Shown here piece after piece: positions 19,697-24,568 of a stretch of 24,568 bases of DNA. The translations under genes were made by a program, and so were the position numbers. The stretch is from Perkinsus marinus ATCC 50983. Taxonomy: Eukaryota > Perkinsozoa > Perkinsida > Perkinsidae. The number at the start of each line of letters is the position of its first letter. Position 1 is the stretch's first letter. The notes beneath the pieces were generated by a model. That model saw nothing but the letters and a program-made list of their open reading frames with translations. It did not search any database and had not been told where the DNA came from. Location: NCBI RefSeq assembly GCF_000006405.1, contig NW_003202922.1:1-24568 (forward strand). Reading direction: 5' to 3'.

Positions 19697-20589
19697 ATGG
19701 CAACTTTGCCGGAGCACATAGCCCCGCCTGAATTCTTCTATGATGAAAGAACGGCCGAGAAGTAGTGCGATGCTTCAACATTACCCTCATCATTGTTTGT
19801 TCGACCCGCGACCTGATTGCAACACATATGTCGATCGCTGTCTGAATGGTCGTTTGCTCAGATACGCCGCGAACAGTTGTATAATCGACGTCCAGAGTAA
19901 GATGACGAGTTGATGATGTTGAGTGATGACCAACCCAGCTTGGTGAGCGCACATCGACTTAGTGCTCTCGAGTCGGTATTCCGGGTGTTGTATGAATGTA
20001 CAGGTTCTTGATGTCGGAGTATGTTCAGGAATCTCAGAGGGCGTCCTCAGCGAACACTGACATTTCTTCGTTGATATGGGTACATCATCAGCTATGCCAA
20101 ACGTGGCTCTGTTAGGTTACTGGGTTCTCAATGTTATCGTGAAAAAGAGTATTTCTAAAGGTGGGAGTTATGGAAGGAAAGCGTTTGTCCAACAGTTGTG
20201 TTTAGGTCGATGGAAGTGGAGAATTCCTCCAGGGAGACATGGGCTCTACAATGACTGTATAACTCTGATCTACGTTCCTGATGGGTTCGATGAAGCTGGT
20301 AACTCACGAGCCGTATCGGCGACTACAGGAACTTTTCCCAGGTCTTGTTCAATTGACTGAAGAAGGGCTGGAGGGCAGTACTACAGTTTTATCCGAAAAG
20401 CGAGGAACAAGTAGAAGGGTCTAGTAGGTCGACCAGAGCTCATAGAGGGCTCATGGTCAGGTTGAGATGTTCACAAGTGCTGCTATGCGCTCGGGCTTTG
20501 GCAGCGGCGGCGACCTTGTGGTTGACTTCCCTCATTCTTGGAAGGCCAAGAAGCACTTCCTTGTACTATATGCTGGTAGTAAAGGGTGA
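19697..20589 (+). pseudogene. BUD23: Decayed BUD23/WBSCR22-type 18S rRNA methyltransferase
   Basis: BUD23, with TRM112, methylates a guanine of 18S rRNA. Recognisable pieces lie in order but not in one frame. Exon 19697-19761 encodes PEHIAPPEFFYDERTAEK, the family's N-terminal signature; it splices (phase 2) to 19862, giving YAANSCIIDVQSKMT. That exon then shifts frame to ELMMLSDDQPSL (donor at 19943). From 20004: VLDVGVCSGISEGVLSEH, where motif I should read GCGSG; then TGA at 20058-20060 where glycine is expected, followed by HFFVDMGTSSAMPNVAL. Next GEFLQGDMG (20221-20244), PYRRLQELF (about 20310), a +1 shift near 20365, AVLQFYPKSEEQ, an intact intron 20411-20460, and VEMFTSAAMRSGF ... VVDFPHSWKAKKHFLVLYAG. 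The segment that should hold QWLC and the C-terminal basic tail is missing or unrecognisable. Preserved splice sites with broken frames indicate a recent pseudogene; assembly indels are possible for the shifts but do not explain the TGA. Confidence 0.75.
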
Positions 20590-20615
20590 CAATATATAGT
20601 GTCACGTATATTGTC
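20588..20615. repeat. AT-rich hairpin after the BUD23 stop
   Basis: GACAATATA at 20588-20596 pairs perfectly with TATATTGTC at 20607-20615 over a 10-nt loop. It overlaps the stop codon of the relic. It could be a 3' processing structure or chance in AT-rich DNA. Confidence 0.5.
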
Positions 20616-20926
20616 GACAGTGTGGTATGCTGTTTAATCCGTCGAATTGGCCATCTTCGTTGGCTCACTATATAAGCTTATTCGCAAGCTGACGGTTACT
20701 GAGGCGTTCGGTGCTTCCTTTCTGATTGAAGACGGATATATAAATATTACGTTAACCTCTATCATAGTGTTATGATATACACATTGTGGCTACATATACA
20801 TATTTATAATATATTCAAACCATATACAAATGATTACTAGACATTTTATACTGTATGAGACAACTTTGGTGGTATTCCGTGTAGGTTCCAACGCCACGGT
20901 GCCGCAAGGCCTGATGGGTACTGCTG

Positions 20927-21285
20927 ATGGGAAAGGTTGAGGGTGATTCGGCAGTGCGGAATGCTGGGAGAGTGAGCAGGAATAGAGGCCTGAGGAGGCG
21001 GGACCATCTACACGAAGGAAGGGTAGTAGAGATGAGCATCAACTCTGATGGTGGTTTCATCCGGTTGGTCATGGCACTTCAGACAGCAGTGAAGGCACGC
21101 AGTTGGACCCAGGAGGAGATCCTTCCCGGGGGTCGTTCTGTGTGCCTTCGCTGCTGACCGACGTCGTGCTCAGGGCCGTGATGTCGAGCATGACTCAAAG
21201 TGATTCCCATGCGGTCATTACTCTCACTGACCTCTTACCCTCGGTTCTGAGCTGTGTGTATTACATGTCCTCCCTATTACGTTGA
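20927..21285 (+). CDS. Possible small hypothetical gene
   Basis: Not recognised and only moderately supported. Two exons, 20927-21141 and 21174-21285, join in phase 2 across a 32-nt intron (GTGCCTTC ... GTGCTCAG), giving about 108 residues. The N-terminal part is Arg-rich (NAGRVSRNRGLRRRDHLHEG), followed by DGGFIRLVMALQTAVKARSW and a hydrophobic C-terminus (ITLTDLLPSVLSCVYYMSSL). An AT-rich stretch at 20740-20850 precedes it. It could equally be chance open sequence; there is no homology cue. Confidence 0.3.
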
Positions 21286-21394
21286 TAACTATTCCTCCGA
21301 TAGTTTCCACTGATCGTCGTAGTTGTTTACTCTGATCGATTTTGGGTGCGTACGTTGGTGCTCGATAGCTGCTTGTTTCATCCTTTTTCTGCTC

Positions 21395-21769
21395 ATGCCA
21401 TCCCAGGGTAGTTTGTGTGCTACCCGCTGTAGTCCTAGGCTGCTCAGCCTGGCTGCGAGAGGAGGCAAAACTACAACCAAGAAAGCTGTCGTCACTTCTC
21501 GTAAATGTGTCGGGAATGTTCGGGCGCGCAAGAAGTCTCCGAAACGCAAGCTGGATGGGTCGAAAAAAGCCCTTCCTCGTAAAGTGAGGAAGGCGCGTAA
21601 AGTGTCTCCATCTGGTCCGCTTGAGGCAGCATCAAGCACTGACAGACTAGTCGCTCCTAGTCTGGTGATACGGAGGTCCAAGCGGTCTACTGCCTGTGAA
21701 CCCATTGAGGGGCGCATCGTTGAGGTGATTCGGGATACATATTGTATCGCAGCCAGTCGGGCTTACTGA
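21395..21769 (+). CDS. Basic lysine/arginine-rich nuclear-type protein, or N-terminus of the GNAT gene
   Basis: Reads from ATG 21395 to TGA 21769, 124 residues, without an intron. Residues ~20-75 are strongly basic (KTTTKKAVVTSRK, RARKKSPKRKLDGSKK, PRKVRKARKVSPSG), followed by SLVIRRSKRSTACEPIEG. This composition is that of a chromatin or nucleolar protein; no fold is recognised. A donor-like GAG|GTGATT at 21725 could instead splice in phase 0 to 22055, which carries a similar motif (TRRSRRLIGTAG) and leads into the acetyltransferase. In that case this is the basic N-terminal tail of a ~328-residue acetyltransferase, and the tRNA-like element at 21902 lies in the intron. I cannot decide between the two. 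Confidence 0.55.
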   Translation: MPSQGSLCATRCSPRLLSLAARGGKTTTKKAVVTSRKCVGNVRARKKSPKRKLDGSKKALPRKVRKARKVSPSGPLEAASSTDRLVAPSLVIRRSKRSTACEPIEGRIVEVIRDTYCIAASRAY

Positions 21770-21901
21770 ACAGGCCTGAGTCAGCTGTGCGCGCTTCCTA
21801 AGGTTGTTGTAGTTGGCGCTCTTGAGATTTTTTTATTTGGGGGGGCTACATTAATCGCCTCAGTAATTGTTGTCATTAGGATGGGTGTATTTAATTGCTA
21901 A

Positions 21902-21975
21902 GCGGTGTTGTAGCGTAATGGAAGCGTGTCGTTTTGTGGAGCTGAAGGTTGTGGGTTCAAATCCCGTCTGGATTA
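21902..21975 (+). pseudogene. tRNA-like sequence (His-like, degenerate)
   Basis: It contains an A box (TAGCGTAATGG), a loop TTGTGGA that would give anticodon GTG, and a B box (GGGTTCAAATCCCGT). The acceptor arms do not pair and the anticodon stem has a mismatch, so it is a tRNA pseudogene or the head of a tRNA-derived short interspersed element. It may sit inside an intron (see 21395-21769). Confidence 0.5.
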
Positions 21976-22066
21976 TTTAGTTGATTTAGTGTTCCACTCG
22001 AGGCATCAGTAGAGTTCAGGAAGTTACATCTTGTTATTGCCAAAGTCATTTCAGATCTGCCCCACG

Positions 22067-22886
22067 ATGGGGGTAATGAAACTGAGGAGCTGTGAAGCGC
22101 CAACCAGACGCAGTCGAAGGCTCATCGGTACTGCGGGCCCAGAGGAGGGGAATACTGCCTCTAGGCAACTCTACTTGGTGGGTGACAAGCGGTCGTTGGT
22201 GAGTGGGATTTCCTCTGCTTGGTAGGTCCATGAAGTTGTCGTGGATTACAGGAGGTGCCTTGGTTATGGATTGTTTATGAAGGACTTCCCCTCGTGTGAG
22301 ATGAAGATACTTTTTGAGCGCAGCTTTTTCCCTGGGAGCAGCATGCATGGCGCTACTTTATGCGTAGGGGGGGAGGGTACATCATTCGGTACGGTATGGT
22401 TGGTGTAGGTGTTTGAGGAGGAGAAGGAGGAGGCGAGCAAGACACGACCGGTCGTCCTTGCTTCCTGTCTCTACCGTTATGACTCGGTCACTAGAGATGC
22501 AATGATTTTGCTCTTCGCCACTGCGGACGAACTCAAATTTAAGAGAAGTACGGTCAGTTGACGCTGTTTTGTTAGAGTAGAGCTGAGCTCTTAGGTCGTA
22601 CTACGTTCTCATGTCGAGGACAGGGCTTTGGTCGCCTCCTCGACCACATGCTGTGCGTATGGTTGAGGGAGCACCGGGAGTGTCGATCTGTTTACGTTGA
22701 GATGCTAGACGAGTCAGTGACGAAGTTTTGGGCTAAACTCGGGTGAGAGGTTTGCCTCTTCCCTTCCTTCACTGCGGTGACTGGGGAGCTCTCAGGTACG
22801 ACAGATTGAGCAGTCGCATTGACCTTAGTCAGACTACCCGAGGGTTCGATGGGACGGAGTTGGCCCGCAAGAAGCTGGGCTCATGA
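22067..22886 (+). CDS. GNAT-family N-acetyltransferase
   Basis: GNAT enzymes transfer acetyl from acetyl-CoA to an amine, often a histone lysine or protein N-terminus. Exons: 22055-22221 (ATG at 22067, or spliced from 21395), 22252-22363, 22409-22547, 22595-22742 and 22796-22886. All phases fit; introns are 30, 45, 47 and 53 nt. The 45-nt intron (22364-22408) removes an in-frame TAG. The central strand VVLASCLYRYDSVTRDAMIL and LLFATADELKF leads to the acetyl-CoA loop CRGQGFGRLLDHML (the Q/RxxGxG/A motif), and VYVEMLDESVTKFWAKLGY is the typical last strand with the FWxKLGY signature. The C-terminus ends FDGTELARKKLGS. The N-terminus has RRSRR, suggesting a nuclear location. Substrate unknown. 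Confidence 0.75.
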
Positions 22887-23252
22887 GGTCCCGCGTCAGT
22901 TAGGTTTTCTGCAGTTTCCTCAATGACGGTTCGATCGTGCTCTGTGGGTAGCCTTAGAGTTGACTCATTTTAATTCATGCGGATCATTTTGTTGTTCCTA
23001 TTGCCCATAACACCCGTCCCGGGAATTGAACCCAGGATCTATATAGTGACTCAGATGACTGGTACTGTTGTAGTATCAGGTCTACTACCATTGACGCTTT
23101 TTGACGACTAGTGCTAATTTGTAGAGTATGTTAGACTTAGACACATTTAGTATACTTCAAGCCGAAAAAATACCTTTGTCGTGATCGCCACCTTTGTCCT
23201 TGTGTTGGCATGGGGGGAACTCCTCACGGCAGGTAGCATGTGATTGGTCTCT
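22887..23252. other. Spacer before SYS1
   Basis: About 365 nt containing the tRNA-like element listed separately and the 5' leader of SYS1. An earlier ATG at 23210 (MGGTPHGR) ends in a stop at once and is probably leader sequence. Confidence 0.4.
23012..23105 (-). pseudogene. tRNA-like sequence, degenerate
   Basis: The minus strand has a good T arm and B box (CTGGGTTCAATTCCCGG) and an A-box-like GCGTCAATGGTAG about 50 nt upstream, but no matching acceptor stem and an odd stem (CTGATACT/AGTACCAG) where the anticodon arm should be. It is probably a tRNA relic or part of a tRNA-derived repeat. Confidence 0.35.
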
Positions 23253-23990
23253 ATGGTGAGAGGTGGAAGGTTCTTCGGCGGAGAAGTTTTCAATCCGAAG
23301 TTCATCTGTATGCAGATATTGGCCCTGCAGGTGAGGACCAGTCTTCTTTTCTTGCTGATTTGAGCTTTAGGGCTGCTACTATTTACTCCTGGTTGCGGGT
23401 GTGTGTACTCTCAACCAACTCTGCGGTGTGCCTGTGGCTTTAGTAGTGCCCCTGGCGTACCTGCTGTTGAACAGGACCGTACTTGTCAGATGACGACGTC
23501 GGGTCCGCCGATACAGAGAGTTCGATCGTGACCGCAGTTTTGGTTTTCATGATCTATTGGTGTTAGCTCCTTTCTAACGGCAGCGATGTGCTATGGGCAT
23601 ACCTAGGTCGCTTGTACTGAGCAATATTGTGGAGCGTGCGAAGAAATGCCTCGACTTCGTAGGAACATACCACGTGTGGCATTTGGCCTCGACGTGGGTA
23701 GAGATGGGCCGTCTGCCGGCTCGGTGTAGAACTACATACATCGTCATGTCCTTGCGTTTGGCTTGCCTCAGTGTCATGGTGGCTATGGCACATCGCGGCT
23801 GCGACTGTAACGGTGCTGCTAGCTGAGTAAGGCTCCGGTATATGTCCTGGGTTTTGTCAGATATCTATGCATGCAGCTGGTGACTCGTGAGATCTCACTA
23901 GGAGGAGGCAACGCAGTGTTGGAGCGGGGAGAAGTTGGCAAGTCGAAACGCACTGAAGATGAACCTCCAGCAGAGGTGGACTATATTTAA
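23253..23990 (+). CDS. SYS1: SYS1 homologue, Golgi integral membrane protein
   Basis: SYS1 is a multi-span Golgi protein that recruits the small GTPase ARFRP1/Arl3 and so directs Golgi traffic. Exons: 23253-23330, 23371-23484 (or -23478), 23519-23559, 23607-23725, 23772-23826 and 23861-23990, about 178 residues (human about 156). The N-terminus VFNPKFICMQILALQGCYYL matches the family's 'WDP.lI..Qi..lQ..yY' opening. TM segments: GCYYLLLVAGVCTL, PVALVVPLAYLLL, IVTAVLVFMIYW, then the signature IVERAKKCLDFVGTYHVWHL, and SWWLWHIAAATVTVLL followed by AEYLCMQLVTREISL (family: GEYLC..EL.eI.l). The C-terminal tail is longer and acidic, ending PPAEVDYI. The junction between exons 2 and 3 is the least certain, with two possible donors six nt apart. 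Confidence 0.85.
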
Positions 23991-24488
23991 TTAATGTGAA
24001 CTACCAGTGTGATAAACAACTTGTGTAGTGATAGTAACAATAAGCCGATGACGATTTTAGTTGAGTGATCACCGCGTGGGTCGGTCAGGGGAGTTCCCGT
24101 AATCGGTCTGAATCGATCCTCACGATGTATTGTTCGTACAGTGTTGCAGTAGGTCTCCTCCTCCGTAGTAGCAAATGAGTGCACTGAAGCTTGGCACGAT
24201 CGGGGTCGGGCTGAGTACCACTATATGTCTGTGAGCTGAGATGGCCATTGCCTTCTGCCATGCACGTTATCGACCCTCAGGTGGGACTGTTATTATCAGG
24301 AGGATCGGGCGAGTTGTCATTCGTATAAAGACGCTATAAAGCAGTGGTGGGCAGTGAGGGGAGCTCAGGTGGGGCCAGTTGTTGTCATACCACGCTCGGG
24401 CGAAGTCTGGATTCTTTAGTGTCTCGGATTTGTGGCGTCGAAACTCTTCTATTTGGAGTGTCGAGATTTCGCCAAAACGCAAGAAAAG
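23991..24488. other. Spacer downstream of SYS1
   Basis: About 500 nt with no supported exon. The minus ORFs at 23987-24184 and 24267-24482 lack domains and splice partners. Presumably the 3' flank of SYS1 and the promoter of the gene starting at 24489. Confidence 0.35.
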
Positions 24489-24568
24489 ATGCGCTTACTG
24501 AACGGCAAGTCGAATAGTGTAGATGCGGAGGACTATGAGAACATCTCAAAGATTCGGTGGATGCGACG
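24489..24568 (+). CDS. N-terminal fragment of a gene running off the right edge
   Basis: From ATG 24489 the frame is open to the end of the window: MRLLNGKSNSVDAEDYENIS, then KIRWMR. Twenty-six codons, charged, no domain visible. It could be a first exon or chance. Confidence 0.35.
   Translation, partial: MRLLNGKSNSVDAEDYENISKIRWMR

Noticed and set aside
20076-20360. 94-residue ORF as an independent gene
   Set aside because: It overlaps BUD23 blocks lying in other frames and its start is the internal Met of VDMGTSSAM.
23593-23826. Single ORF of 77 residues
   Set aside because: Only its first two-thirds is real SYS1 exon; it reads on through an intron beyond 23725.

Overview
The window looks like nuclear DNA of an intron-rich unicellular eukaryote. 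Nearly every gene has to be assembled from short exons joined across GT-AG introns, many only 28-75 nt long. The proteins recovered are eukaryotic: an RNA polymerase I subunit, a chromodomain protein, the Golgi protein SYS1, a BUD23-type rRNA methyltransferase and a GNAT acetyltransferase. An alveolate of the perkinsid type would fit the base composition and the dense short introns, but that is inference; nothing in the window proves the lineage. Because genes are split, continuous ORFs mislead here. All models below were built by eye from splice consensus, phase and protein continuity.

Layout. 637-2952 (minus strand): two tandem paralogues of an unrecognised family, each broken by a phase-0 intron at the same place in a shared ~60-residue domain. 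From 3546 on, almost everything is on the plus strand: a small one-helix membrane protein (3546-4028); an unrecognised protein (4359-5059); a DUF4602/C1orf131-like probable nucleolar protein (5906-6943); a small putative mitochondrial protein (7032-7589); a 1.6-kb gene-poor stretch holding a cluster of strong hairpins (7590-9202); a short hypothetical (9203-9519); a 12-exon, ~731-residue chromodomain protein (9676-12778); a divergent AAA+ ATPase with two modules (13368-15368); a 16-exon RNA polymerase I subunit A49 (16075-18487); a minus-strand tRNA-Val(UAC) (19198-19270); a decayed BUD23 methyltransferase (19697-20589); a possible small gene (20927-21285); a basic nuclear-type protein and a GNAT acetyltransferase, possibly one gene (21395-22886); SYS1 (23253-23990); and the start of another gene at the right edge (24489 onward).

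Themes. Three of the recognisable genes bear on ribosome production: the DUF4602 protein (small-subunit processome in animals), A49 (rRNA transcription) and the BUD23 relic (18S rRNA methylation). Two or three more are chromatin-type (chromodomain, basic protein, GNAT). There is no sign of an operon, a transposase, a reverse transcriptase, a CRISPR array or a viral gene. The most unusual items are the BUD23 relic with preserved splice sites but a stop and frame breaks, the chromodomain protein with its 14-residue tandem repeats and Cys/His motif, the tandem unknown paralogues, an AGT microsatellite sitting exactly on an A49 splice donor, and the hairpin cluster near 8.4 kb.
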